Of a stretch of 64,000 bases of DNA, positions 45,433-54,422 are shown in pieces. This DNA is from an uncultured Roseicyclus sp. GTDB taxonomy: Bacteria > Pseudomonadota > Alphaproteobacteria > Rhodobacterales > Rhodobacteraceae. Each line of letters begins with the position of its first letter. Position 1 is the stretch's first letter. Location of the stretch: the NCBI GenBank assembly GCA_947491935.1, contig CANLLF010000001.1, forward strand, positions 434,001-498,000. The letters are read 5' to 3'. Position numbers and translations under genes: made by a program. The notes below the pieces were generated by a model. It ran no database searches. It was not told the origin of the DNA and saw only the letters and a list, made by a program, of their open reading frames with translations.

Positions 45433-46368
45433 ATGCATCGCCGCCGCTTCCTGACCATCACGGCAGGCGCCGCCTGCGCCGGTTTGATCCCCGCGGGCCC
45501 TGCATCCTCGTTGACCCGCTGGCAGGGTGTGGCGCTGGGGGCCGAGGCGTCAATCACGCTTGATCATCCCGAAGCGGACCGCCTGATCGCCGCGGCGCGG
45601 GCCGAAATCGACCGGCTGGAGAACATCTTCAGCCTCTATCGCGCATCATCTGCGCTGTCGCGGCTCAATACGGCTGGCTCCCTATCGGCACCGCCCTTTG
45701 AGCTTTTGGAGTGTCTGTCGCTGGCGGCCCGCGTCCATGCGACGACGAGCGGGGCCTTTGACCCCACGATCCAGCCGCTCTGGGCGCTTTATGCCGAACA
45801 CGCCGCGGGTGGGGGCACGGATTTGCCACCGATTGCCGCGCGGGCCCAAGTGCTTGAGCGGGTCGGTTGGCCCGCTGTCCATCTCGATGCGGCCGAAATT
45901 CGCCTTGGTCCTGGGGCGGCGCTCAGCCTTAATGGCATCGCCCAGGGCTATATCGCCGACCGAATTGTCGCCCTTTTTCGCGCAGAAAGCCTGTCCGATG
46001 TGCTGGTGGATGCGGGAGAACTGCGCGCCATCGGGGGCGACCCGCGAGGCGGACCCTGGCGGGTTCAGCTACGCGGCGATGCCGACCCGGCTGGCAGACC
46101 CGTCGATCTCGCCGACGCCGCCCTTGCCACCTCAGCACCGCTTGGAACCGTCTTCGATGCCGCAGGCAGCATCGGCCACATTCTGGACCCACGGAACGGC
46201 CTGCCCGCGCCGAACCGGTGGCGCCTGGTTTCGGTGAGCGCTCCCCAGGCCGCTTTGGCAGACGCGCTTAGCACCGCTTTCACTTTGCTCACCCAGCCAG
46301 ATATCGAGTTGGCCTTGACCCATTGGCCATCCGTTCAGATCGCCCGCCTCATTCCGAACGACGGATAA
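45433..46368 (+). CDS. nosX: NosX, ApbE-type FAD:protein FMN transferase
   Basis: A 311-residue ApbE-family protein with an exported N-terminus (MHRRRFLTITAGAACAGLIPAG, Tat-like with RRRF). Motifs: IFSLYRASSALSRLN, TSGAFDPTIQPLW, ALSLNGIAQGYIADRIV, and DVLVDAGELRAIGG with the Mg2+/FAD-binding Asp. It attaches FMN to the SGATVT threonine of NosR. Three nt after nosL; end of the nos cluster. Confidence 0.94.
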   Translation: MHRRRFLTITAGAACAGLIPAGPASSLTRWQGVALGAEASITLDHPEADRLIAAARAEIDRLENIFSLYRASSALSRLNTAGSLSAPPFELLECLSLAARVHATTSGAFDPTIQPLWALYAEHAAGGGTDLPPIAARAQVLERVGWPAVHLDAAEIRLGPGAALSLNGIAQGYIADRIVALFRAESLSDVLVDAGELRAIGGDPRGGPWRVQLRGDADPAGRPVDLADAALATSAPLGTVFDAAGSIGHILDPRNGLPAPNRWRLVSVSAPQAALADALSTAFTLLTQPDIELALTHWPSVQIARLIPNDG

Positions 46369-47159
46369 GATCTACCCGCACGCCCATCGGGGATACCAGC
46401 ATCCCTCGATCATGGGGGCCGGTCCGTCCGGATGAACTCGCCTATAAAGCTGAACGCGCCGGCAGCGGATCCATTCGACCCGAGAGGTCTGCTACGTGCG
46501 ACAATCTCGTACCCGGATTGCGAGCTGATCGAGACCGTCTCGCGCGGCTCGACATCACGATACCGACGCGGGACGCGGCGGCGGAGATGGTAGAGACGGC
46601 CCCGTTTCGCGATGCTTATGTCGAACAAGTCAAGCGGACCAAAAAACCGCCGGAGGCGCGAAGGCGTCAGATTATGCTCTACTATCAGCGCGCTATGAGC
46701 CATAAGCCTTAAAGAAGTGGCGGCGCAGTTGTCCGAACACACGTCGAAATGCCCGGCGTAAGGAATTGAACTTAGAGGCCTTTCTTTCTCGGCTGCTACC
46801 AATTTGTGCAGCAAAACATTTAGCAAACTATGGCAAGAAAGTTGCTTCTGGTCTGGGGATGCGCAGCCCACGGTCCCGCGAAGCCGCTTCCGCTCTCAAA
46901 CCTGTAACCATTTACGATGTCTGAAATAGATGGCAGACACCGGCTTTGCTTCTATTCGCCGCCACGCAGTAACTGAGCCGAGGTCCCACAGCTGCTACTC
47001 TCTGAGTTGGTCTAGCTGCGCCGCTGTTTCTCCAGCTCGAACATCCGTTTGGCTCGTTGCAATTTGAGACCGCCAAGAACCGCTTGGCGGGACAAGAAGG
47101 ACTTTCGTCGATCCCGTTCCAATCTCCGCGATGCGATGCACACCGGCCCATTGTGCTTC
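46369..47159. other. gene-poor, likely degraded region after nosX
   Basis: About 790 nt with no gene I can support. A plus-strand frame ending at 46712 has protein-like text in its last 90 codons (RLARLDITIPTRDAAAEM, PPEARRRQIMLYYQRAMSHK) but no credible start; it could be the tail of a decayed gene. From 46730 to 47100 GC falls below the neighbours and stops are frequent in all frames. No transposase or tRNA seen. Confidence 0.45.
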
Positions 47160-47633
47160 CTAGTCAACGGCAAGATTGTCGCTTTGAATATCCAACAGAA
47201 CCCTGGCTTCCTCGATCATCCTGCGCGCCACCTGAAAACTGTGATCCAGCGCCCCGTCATTTGCGGGGATTGGCGGGCAGACCACCCGTGCGATGCCGCT
47301 TTGGATGACGGCACGGGCACAATCGGCGCAGGGGAAGCGGTTGACATAGAGCGTGCATCCCTGAAGCGACACACCGGTGCGTGCAGCGTTGTAGATCGCG
47401 TTGCGCTCGGCATGTTCGCCCCAGAAAAACTTCTCTCCGCTGGCCCGATCAAATCGTGCCTCATCCGCGTCCGAAACCCCGCGCGGCAAGCCATTGTATC
47501 CGGTCGCCCGGACCTCTTGCCCCTCGGGCCCCACAATTACGCAGCCGACATGCCGGTCGCGATCCTCCGACCAGGAAGCGACGTGATCGCAGAGCCCCAG
47601 AAACCGTTTCGTCCAGATCGCGGAATCAGCCAT
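47160..47633 (-). CDS. dCMP deaminase-family zinc deaminase
   Basis: A 157-residue cytidine/deoxycytidylate deaminase fold. Zinc site: His and catalytic Glu in WGEHAERNAIYNAA (about H74, E76) and Cys pair in PCADCARAVI (about C102, C105). The central insertion SDADEARFDRASGEKFF is like ComEB/dCMP deaminases. The ATG is only 3 nt after the upstream dehydrogenase stop, so it belongs to the catabolic operon. It may deaminate an aminopyrimidine-like intermediate rather than dCMP; this is inference from context. Confidence 0.88.
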   Translation of the reverse strand: MADSAIWTKRFLGLCDHVASWSEDRDRHVGCVIVGPEGQEVRATGYNGLPRGVSDADEARFDRASGEKFFWGEHAERNAIYNAARTGVSLQGCTLYVNRFPCADCARAVIQSGIARVVCPPIPANDGALDHSFQVARRMIEEARVLLDIQSDNLAVD

Positions 47634-47636
47634 GGG

Positions 47637-49085
47637 TCACCCGGAAAAGACGTAGGATGTCTTGACGCTGGTGTAGAATTCCGCTGCGAAACTGCCCTGT
47701 TCGCGGGGACCGAAGCTTGATCCTTTGCGGCCGCCGAAGGGCACGTGATAATCCACGCCGGCCGTTGGAAGGTTAACCATGATCATCCCCGCATCGGCGC
47801 GACGGCGGTAGTCACGCGCGTATTTGAGGCTGCTGGTGCAGATGCCTGATGAGAGCCCGTAATCCGTGTCGTTGGCGACGGCCACGGCCTCCTCAAAATC
47901 GTCGACCTTGATGATGGACGCGGTGGGGCCGAAAATTTCCTCGCGGTTGATCCGCATGTCGTTGGTTGTGCCAAGGAACAGCGCCGGTGCCTGATAGAAC
48001 CCTGGCGTGGCAAGCTCCAGCCGCTCGCCGCCGATCACCTCGGCCACCTCGGTCTTGGCCAACGCCACGTAGTCGAGATTCGACAGCAATTGCTTTTCAT
48101 CGACAACCGGGCCGATTTGTGTGGCCGGATCAAGGGGGTCGCCGACCGTCAGCGCCGTCATTTGCGCCGACAATTTCTCGACAAAGGCATCATGGATACC
48201 GGATTGTACGATCAGCCGTGACGAGGCGGTGCAGCGTTGCCCGGTTGAGAAGAACGCCCCATTGAGACACGCGCCAACGGCGGTGTCGAGGTCGGCGTCA
48301 TCCATCACAACCATCGGGTTCTTGCCGCCCATCTCGATCTGGACCTTCTTGCGCAGGCGCCCGCAGGTCTCCGCCAGACGGTTGCCGACCGCAGATGAGC
48401 CGGTGAAAGAAATCGCCGCCACATCGGGATGATTCACAAGCGCCTCACCCACGACAGACCCGCGTCCGTAGATCAGGTTGAAGACGCCGGGCGGGCAGCC
48501 GCCCTCTTGCAGGGCTTCGGCGATGATCATGGCGCAGGCGGGCGTCAGGTCAGCGGGCTTCAGGACCACGGCGTTGCCAAAGGCCAAGGCTGGCGCGGTT
48601 TTCCACGCGGGGATGGCAATAGGGAAGTTCCAGGGCGTGATCAGGCCGATGACCCCCAGAGGCTCACGAACGACCTCGATATCGATGTCGGGCCGCACGG
48701 ATGGGTGCAATTCCCCCCCAAGGCGCAACGCTTCGCCTGAGAAGAATTTGAACACCTGGGAGGCACGGCCAACTTCGCCCATAGCTTCGGGCAGGGTCTT
48801 GCCCTCTTCGCGGGCGAGGATGCGGCCGTATTCCTCGGCATTGGCGCCCAGTTTGTTGCCGACAAAGGCCAGCACATCGTGGCGCGCCTGCGGTGTGGCG
48901 GCGGCCCAACCGGGTTGAGCGCGTTTCGCGGTTGCCACGGCTTCGTTGACCGCTTCGGCATCACCATAGGAGAATTCGCCCACCACATCGTTGGTATCGG
49001 CAGGGTTGATATCGGGTTGGAAATTGCCAAAATCGGCCCATTTCCCGTCAATCAGCGACATATGTTTTGTCATCGGAAGTCCCAT
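47637..49085 (-). CDS. aldehyde dehydrogenase, 2-oxoglutarate semialdehyde dehydrogenase-like
   Basis: A 482-residue aldehyde dehydrogenase with PWNFPIAIPAWK near 151, FTGSSAVGNRLAE near 227, the Glu base in IEMGGKNP (about E251) and the nucleophile in FFSTGQRCTASSR (about C285). The neighbouring DapA-family gene makes 2-oxoglutarate semialdehyde a likely substrate, as in sugar-acid and hydroxyproline pathways. The ATG at 49085 overlaps the DapA stop as TAATG; MTKHMSLIDGKW, 4 codons later (49073), is an alternative start. Confidence 0.93.
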   Translation of the reverse strand: MGLPMTKHMSLIDGKWADFGNFQPDINPADTNDVVGEFSYGDAEAVNEAVATAKRAQPGWAAATPQARHDVLAFVGNKLGANAEEYGRILAREEGKTLPEAMGEVGRASQVFKFFSGEALRLGGELHPSVRPDIDIEVVREPLGVIGLITPWNFPIAIPAWKTAPALAFGNAVVLKPADLTPACAMIIAEALQEGGCPPGVFNLIYGRGSVVGEALVNHPDVAAISFTGSSAVGNRLAETCGRLRKKVQIEMGGKNPMVVMDDADLDTAVGACLNGAFFSTGQRCTASSRLIVQSGIHDAFVEKLSAQMTALTVGDPLDPATQIGPVVDEKQLLSNLDYVALAKTEVAEVIGGERLELATPGFYQAPALFLGTTNDMRINREEIFGPTASIIKVDDFEEAVAVANDTDYGLSSGICTSSLKYARDYRRRADAGMIMVNLPTAGVDYHVPFGGRKGSSFGPREQGSFAAEFYTSVKTSYVFSG

Positions 49086-49945
49086 TATTGGTGGCCATTC
49101 AGGGCCTGTTCAAGATCGGCTGCGGCCTCGGGGCTCAAGGGTTGAAAGGGCGGCAGGGTCTGGCGCCAGGCGGCATCACCCGTGCGGGCGGAGACGAGAT
49201 GTTTGACACCGGGGATCAGGGTCGGCCCAGCGATTGCCGTGCGTTGTCGCGCAATTTCGGTCTCGGGGGCGGTGTCCCCGGCCCAGACCTGCGCACAGAG
49301 CGGTGCGGTGACATTCACGGTGGCCGAGATACAGCCCGCGAACCCGTCGGCCCTGGCATGGGCAAGTGCGGTCTCGGAGCTGGGAAAGACGCGCAAGCGA
49401 CGGTCCAGCGCGACGATCTCGCGGCAATAGTCGAGATCGCCGGAACTGTCCTTGATGCCCGTGAACCGCGCGGGGGCCTGCATGGCCAGGTTCTCGATCA
49501 CGGAGACCGGGATCACCAGCCCCGTCATCTGCGGGAAATTATAGAAATAAATCTGAATCGCACAGTCGCTCAGCGCCGCGTGAAGCGCCATGTACCAGGA
49601 GACCAAACCGGCCTCCGATACGGGCTTGTAGTAGTAAGGCGGCAGCACCAGTGCCACGCGATATCCCAAAGCGTCCGCAGCGCGGGTCAGGGCGATGGTT
49701 TCGGCCAACGACGGCGTACCGGTCCCGACCATGAGCTGCTCTTTCGGGCAGACCTCCGCCGCCCATCCCATGACCTCGATCCGGCTGGCCGTGTCGAACG
49801 AATTGGCCTCGCCGGTCGATCCCAGGATGTTGAGCCCGTCACAGCCATGGGCCAACGCCCAGGCGCAATGTTCCTGAAACAGGGCCCTCATCGGCGCGCC
49901 ATGCGCCGTCACGGGTGTGGGCACCGCCGCAATTACACCTTGCAT
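49085..49945 (-). CDS. DapA-family (dihydrodipicolinate synthase-like) lyase
   Basis: A 286-residue class I aldolase-fold protein. Motifs: GLNILGSTGEANSF near 38-50 (the GTGE/GSTGE pyruvate-binding loop), catalytic Tyr in YFYNFPQ (about Y135) and Schiff-base Lys in FTGIKDSSGD (about K165). Family members include N-acetylneuraminate lyase, KDG aldolase, 2-keto-3-deoxyarabonate dehydratase and pyrroline-4-hydroxy-2-carboxylate deaminase. Pairing with a semialdehyde dehydrogenase favours the last two reaction types. Its 5' end overlaps fdxA by 13 nt. Confidence 0.9.
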   Translation of the reverse strand: MQGVIAAVPTPVTAHGAPMRALFQEHCAWALAHGCDGLNILGSTGEANSFDTASRIEVMGWAAEVCPKEQLMVGTGTPSLAETIALTRAADALGYRVALVLPPYYYKPVSEAGLVSWYMALHAALSDCAIQIYFYNFPQMTGLVIPVSVIENLAMQAPARFTGIKDSSGDLDYCREIVALDRRLRVFPSSETALAHARADGFAGCISATVNVTAPLCAQVWAGDTAPETEIARQRTAIAGPTLIPGVKHLVSARTGDAAWRQTLPPFQPLSPEAAADLEQALNGHQ

Positions 49946-50292
49946 TCACTTGCTTCCTTTTCCTGCGCTTCGGGCCGCAATGTGGCGAGGTTCGGTGCAT
50001 CTTTCACCGGCTCCATGCCTTTGACCCAACCGCCCGGCTCTTCGATCTCATCCGCGGCGTTGCGAAAAACCGTTGTGTTCATCTCCGCGAAGGGTTCTTC
50101 GCCCTCGGGCACCTCATCATCGTAGCGGATCGCATCCACGGGACAGATCGATTCACACATCCCGCATTCGATGCATTCGGTCGGATGGATGTAGTACATC
50201 CGCTCGCCTTCATAGATGCAGTCGACTGGGCAAGACGTTGTGCAAACCCCGTCCTTCACGTCGACGCATGCGCTGAGGATGACAAGCGGCAT
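49933..50292 (-). CDS. fdxA: 7Fe ferredoxin, FdxA type
   Basis: A 119-residue ferredoxin with one [3Fe-4S] and one [4Fe-4S] site: CVDVKDGVCTTSCPVDC and CIECGMCESICPVDAI, then the acidic C-terminal extension (EVPEGEEPFAEMNTTVFRN) usual for alphaproteobacterial FdxA. Electron carrier in the cytosol. Being inside this operon, 3 nt after the enoyl-CoA hydratase gene, suggests it serves a redox enzyme of the pathway, possibly the FAD oxidoreductase. The tail past residue 95 is slightly longer than usual. Confidence 0.93.
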   Translation of the reverse strand: MPLVILSACVDVKDGVCTTSCPVDCIYEGERMYYIHPTECIECGMCESICPVDAIRYDDEVPEGEEPFAEMNTTVFRNAADEIEEPGGWVKGMEPVKDAPNLATLRPEAQEKEASECKV

Positions 50293-50295
50293 GGG

Positions 50296-51069
50296 TTATT
50301 TCCCTTGCCAGACCGGCGCGCGCTTTTCGCGAAAGGCCTGCACGCCTTCATCTGCATCGACGGACCCAAGCGCCGCAACTAGGTCGTTGGTGCCCGCAGC
50401 GTAGGCGGCATGGGGATCGAGATGCGCGGTTTGACGCGCCACGGATTTGATCGCACGGAGTGACAACGGGGCACTGGCCAGAATATCGCCGACCCAACGC
50501 GCCACCTCGGCATCCAGATCGGCCACCGGCACCACGGCATTCACAATGCCATAGCGCGCCATGTCAGCGGCCGGGATCATGCGCCCGGTCATCATCATCC
50601 CCATGGCGATGTTGCGCGGGATCAGGCGAGGTAGCATCACCATGCCGCCGTCAAGCGGCACACGCCCCACCTTGGCCTCTGGCAACGCAAAACGCGCGGT
50701 GTCCACCGCGATAACAATGTCGCATCCCATGACCATCTCGAACCCACCGCCAAGCGCCAGGCCATTGACCCGCGCAATGACTGGTTTGGACATGGATTTC
50801 AGAGAGATGCCCCGAAAGCCGCTTTCGCTGAGCTGCCGCCAGTATTCAACACCCGTCAAGCCGCTGTCGTCCTTCAGGTCCGCCCCGGCCGAAAAAGCCT
50901 TGTCGCCCGTCCCGGTCAGGACGGCGCAGCGGATTTGCGGATCGGCCTCAACCGTGTCCCAGATTTCCGCCAGCTGTGCGTGGCTGGCCGCGTCAATCGC
51001 ATTCATGCGGTCGGGACGGTCGATGGTGATATAGGCCACGTGGTCCGTGACCTCGAAAATCACGCTCAT
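50296..51069 (-). CDS. enoyl-CoA hydratase/isomerase (crotonase family)
   Basis: A 257-residue crotonase-fold protein. Visible: the CoA-binding AFSAGADLKDDSGLTG near 58-72 and the oxyanion-hole region VNGLALGGGFEMVMGCDIVIA near 104-124, PEAKVGRVPLDGGMVMLPRL. Acts on a CoA thioester made by the CoA-transferase next door. Overlaps that gene by ATGA. Confidence 0.92.
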   Translation of the reverse strand: MSVIFEVTDHVAYITIDRPDRMNAIDAASHAQLAEIWDTVEADPQIRCAVLTGTGDKAFSAGADLKDDSGLTGVEYWRQLSESGFRGISLKSMSKPVIARVNGLALGGGFEMVMGCDIVIAVDTARFALPEAKVGRVPLDGGMVMLPRLIPRNIAMGMMMTGRMIPAADMARYGIVNAVVPVADLDAEVARWVGDILASAPLSLRAIKSVARQTAHLDPHAAYAAGTNDLVAALGSVDADEGVQAFREKRAPVWQGK

Positions 51070-52232
51070 TCAGCGGCCTCTGTCTTCAGCATCTGGGCGA
51101 GTTCCTGCAACACGTCTTCGGTATGCTCGCCCAAACGCGGCGGCAGATGGCGCACCGTCAGGGGGGCCTCGGACAGATGGACAGGGCTGCCGACCACAGT
51201 GATCTTGCCCAGAACCGGATGGTCGATGGGGCAAAGCATGCCGTTCACGTCGGTTTGCGGGTCATCCAATGCCTCGCCCAACGCGCGCACCGGGGCGCAG
51301 AGCAGGTCGACCGCCTCAAGCCGTTGCAGCCAATAGGCGCTGGTGTTACCCGCGATCACGTCCCGGAAAGTCTTTTGCAGGACGGGTTTGTTCGCCCGCT
51401 GCTCAGCCAGTGTCGGATAGGTCGGCGAAAGATCATCGATCTCAAGCGCCGTGCAGATATCCTGCAAGGGGTTCGCCTTGAACGCGCCGACGATCACAAT
51501 GGCGCCGTCGGTTGTGTCAAACACGCCGGTCAACGGCATCGCGGCCCAATTCAGCACCTCCCGGTGCTTGGACCATTGCGCGGCTTCCTGCATCTGCATC
51601 GCGATCATGCTGTCGTAGAGCGACACGGCAACCTTTTGGCCCCTGCCCGTCTTTTCCCGCATCAGGAGGGCCGCCATGATCCCCTGCACCAGGTGCATGC
51701 CCGCAGAATAGTCACAAAGCGTGGTGGGGTAGATCGATTTGGGGATCGAGGGATCCTGGGTCTTTTCCATCACCCCGGTCATGGCCTGCGCCAGAACGTC
51801 CTGCCCGCCTTTGTGGGCGTAGGGACCGGTGGGGCCGAAGCCCGTGCCACTGGCGCTGATGATGCGCGGGTTCAGTTTGGACAAGGTGTCATAGCCAAGG
51901 CCCAGACGATCCATCACACCGGCGCGAAAATTGTCGACCACGACATCAGCAGTGCGGACGAGGTCCAGAACGGCCTGCCGCCCCTCATCCGATTTCGTAT
52001 CCAATGTGACCGAGCGCTTGTTGCGGTTGAGCGAAACGAAAACAGCATTGTTCATCGCCTCTTCGCTGCGCTCGCCATAGAAGGACCGGCTCAGATCGCC
52101 CGCGCCCGGGCGTTCGATCTTCATCACATCTGCGCCGAAATCGCCCAACATCTGCGTGCAACACGGCCCCAGCATGACTTGGGTAAAGTCGATCACACGG
52201 ACACCGCTGAGCGGCATAATAGTTTCTGACAT
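51066..52232 (-). CDS. CoA-transferase family III (CaiB/BaiF type)
   Basis: A 388-residue family III CoA-transferase. N-terminal VRVIDFTQVMLGPCCTQMLGDFGADVMKIE and DVVVDNFRAGVMDRLGLGYDTL are diagnostic; the catalytic Asp is in TLCDYSAGMHLVQG. It moves CoA from a donor thioester to an organic acid, activating the pathway substrate. 15 nt downstream of the FAD oxidoreductase gene. Confidence 0.94.
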   Translation of the reverse strand: MSETIMPLSGVRVIDFTQVMLGPCCTQMLGDFGADVMKIERPGAGDLSRSFYGERSEEAMNNAVFVSLNRNKRSVTLDTKSDEGRQAVLDLVRTADVVVDNFRAGVMDRLGLGYDTLSKLNPRIISASGTGFGPTGPYAHKGGQDVLAQAMTGVMEKTQDPSIPKSIYPTTLCDYSAGMHLVQGIMAALLMREKTGRGQKVAVSLYDSMIAMQMQEAAQWSKHREVLNWAAMPLTGVFDTTDGAIVIVGAFKANPLQDICTALEIDDLSPTYPTLAEQRANKPVLQKTFRDVIAGNTSAYWLQRLEAVDLLCAPVRALGEALDDPQTDVNGMLCPIDHPVLGKITVVGSPVHLSEAPLTVRHLPPRLGEHTEDVLQELAQMLKTEAAE

Positions 52233-52247
52233 AAGACCTGCCTCTTT

Positions 52248-53600
52248 CTATTCTGCGGCCACCGGCTCGATCAGGGCGTTGGGCGACGGCTGATCCCCCG
52301 GATCGGCGCCTTGGGCGCGCATTTGCTTTTGAATGGCCGTGAAGTCGACATCCCGCAGGGCCACATTGCCCTCCAGCGCGAGTTTTGCAGCGACACCCGC
52401 CGCCTCGCCCTGCGCCATGCAGGGGGGGATTTCGCGGCTGAGCTTTTGAGCATCGCTTTCGACCGAATAGTGCCGCCCGGCGACGATCAGATTGTCGATG
52501 CCCTTGGGCAGGAGCGCGCGGTACGGCGTGTAGTAATCGCGCCCCCGGCAGACCGTATCCTGGAAATGGCGGCGCGACTTCACGTCGTCTTTGGTGACAA
52601 CATATTCGCCCTGGAGCAGCCGTGTCTGACGGATGCCCATCTGCTCGGCCGCCCCGAGCATCTGCGCGTCTTCGAAGCCGGGCATATTCTCTTTCACGAA
52701 GTGATAGAGCTTCATCATCCGCTCGCGCCCCTCGACCTCCGAGGTGACCATGCCTTCGACCGAAATCCCGTCATAGCCCGGCATGTGGGGGCAATTGCAC
52801 CAGACCACACCGTCGATCGGAGTCTTCAACCACCACATGCCCCAGGCCCCGCCAATCCGGCGGCGCGCCTCACGATCCAGCTTTTTGTACTCCTCGGGAT
52901 GGGCAAATTCGTAGTCGATGGCTTTCTGCGTATCGACATTGGCCAGGCGAAAGACCGTTGTAACGATGAATTGGCCGTCGATGTATTCGGCCCCCGCCGC
53001 CGCGCCGACATCGAGATCACCCGTGGCATCCACAACGTATTTCGCGCGGATCACCTGCCGGCCCTGTTTGGTCTGTGCGATCACGCCTGTGATCCGGCCG
53101 CCTTCGCGTATGACGTCCGAGAACCAGCTATGAGTGCGCAGGTTCACCTTGCTTTCGACCACCATATCCAGCGCCACACGTTTCCAGGCGTCGGGATCAA
53201 AGGCCACGGCGTGGATGATGGGTTGCGGCATGCCGGTCTGGTGAAAATCGATGCAGCCCCAGCGCGACCATTTCTTCCACATCTCCCAATTGGTCAGACA
53301 ATCCTCGGACGGCGGAAACACCGCCGCGTCCTGCTTGGAGAGCCGGTCGACAAATTCATCAACGATACCGGTTGTGACAACTTCGTTGCCCTCGTTGACC
53401 ATGTCGTCGAGCACGAGAACCATACCGCCGGACGCCATGCCGCCGAGATGATGATACCGCTCTAACAAAGTCACTGAGGCCCCGTTGCGCGCCGCCGAAA
53501 CGGCCGCGGCCTGCCCCGCGGGCCCGGCGCCGACCACGACGATGTCGCAATCGGAAATCACGGGCAGCTGCGCTCCTTCCACGTCTACAAAGGTCGTCAT
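52248..53600 (-). CDS. FAD-dependent oxidoreductase
   Basis: A 450-residue flavoprotein with the dinucleotide-binding motif CDIVVVGAGPAGQAAAVSAA at about 19-38, followed by LLERYHHLGGMASGG, a second FAD motif AKYVVDATGDLDVGAAAGAE near 200, and a C-terminal DNLIVAGRHYSVESDA. It resembles the FAD_oxidored (PF12831-like) group, which acts on diverse organic substrates. The start at 53600 (MTTFVDVE) has GGGAGG 7 nt upstream. Substrate unknown. Located between the ABC importer and the CoA-transferase. Confidence 0.9.
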   Translation of the reverse strand: MTTFVDVEGAQLPVISDCDIVVVGAGPAGQAAAVSAARNGASVTLLERYHHLGGMASGGMVLVLDDMVNEGNEVVTTGIVDEFVDRLSKQDAAVFPPSEDCLTNWEMWKKWSRWGCIDFHQTGMPQPIIHAVAFDPDAWKRVALDMVVESKVNLRTHSWFSDVIREGGRITGVIAQTKQGRQVIRAKYVVDATGDLDVGAAAGAEYIDGQFIVTTVFRLANVDTQKAIDYEFAHPEEYKKLDREARRRIGGAWGMWWLKTPIDGVVWCNCPHMPGYDGISVEGMVTSEVEGRERMMKLYHFVKENMPGFEDAQMLGAAEQMGIRQTRLLQGEYVVTKDDVKSRRHFQDTVCRGRDYYTPYRALLPKGIDNLIVAGRHYSVESDAQKLSREIPPCMAQGEAAGVAAKLALEGNVALRDVDFTAIQKQMRAQGADPGDQPSPNALIEPVAAE

Positions 53601-53624
53601 GTACAATCCTCCCAAAGGGCGCGC

Positions 53625-54422
53625 CTACCAGCGCACCACGAGTTTTTCAGTGATCGTCACCAACGAAAACAGCAGCACCGATAGCCCGGAGGACATGAAG
53701 ACGGTGGCGTAGAGCATGGGTGAACGGAAGTTGAACGTGCTATCGATGATCAATGCGCCAAGGCCCACGTTTGCCCCGATCCATTCCGAGACAATTGCGC
53801 CGATCACGCAGGTGGTCGCGGCGATCTTGAGGGCCGAGAACAGGAACGGCATGGAGCTTGGGAGGCGCATCTTCCAGAAGATTTCGGATTTGGAGGCCGA
53901 CAGGATGCGCGCCAGTTCCAGGGTTTGCGGACTGACCGATTGCAAACCGCGCACCATGTTGACCAGGGTCGGGAAAAAGCAGATCAGCCCCGCGATTACC
54001 ACCTTCGACGTCATGCCCGGCCCGAAGATCAAGACCAGGATCGGCGCGATGGCGAGGATCGGAATAGTGTTGATAAAGACCGCAATGGGGAAGAACGCGC
54101 GCTCTGCCGCCCGCGAATGGACGAATGTCACGGCAATCAGGATGGCTGCAAGGTTGCCCGCGAAAAAGCCTGCGACGCTGATTGTGAAGGTTGGCCAGAA
54201 ATTCGTGGCCAAGATATCGAACCGGTCACGAAACACCGCCAGAACGTCGGTCGGCGCGGGAGCGATGTATGTCGGCACTTCAAAGAAACGTACCCCGAAT
54301 TGCCAGATCAACAGGAGCGTGATCGCGGTCCCGATTGGCACCGCCGCATTGGTGAGGCGCTGGCCAAGCTGCGATGGGGGCTTTTCCTCGGCGGCTTCGG
54401 GCAAGAGTTCGGTCACAGCCAT
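53625..54422 (-). CDS. ABC transporter permease (SsuC/TauC type)
   Basis: A 265-residue permease with six membrane segments and the EAA loop ELARILSASKSEIFWKMRLPSSMPFLFSALKIA. The start at 54422 ([10 protein letters not shown]) overlaps the ATPase stop as TGATG, with GGAGG 7 nt before it. Partner of the ATPase and NMT1-like receptor upstream. Confidence 0.92.
   Translation of the reverse strand: MAVTELLPEAAEEKPPSQLGQRLTNAAVPIGTAITLLLIWQFGVRFFEVPTYIAPAPTDVLAVFRDRFDILATNFWPTFTISVAGFFAGNLAAILIAVTFVHSRAAERAFFPIAVFINTIPILAIAPILVLIFGPGMTSKVVIAGLICFFPTLVNMVRGLQSVSPQTLELARILSASKSEIFWKMRLPSSMPFLFSALKIAATTCVIGAIVSEWIGANVGLGALIIDSTFNFRSPMLYATVFMSSGLSVLLFSLVTITEKLVVRW

Noticed and set aside
46323-46712. 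129-codon plus-strand frame starting inside nosX
   Set aside because: The start is inside nosX, no ribosome site is visible and no family is recognised. Only its tail looks protein-like, so it is mentioned as a possible remnant, not called as a gene.
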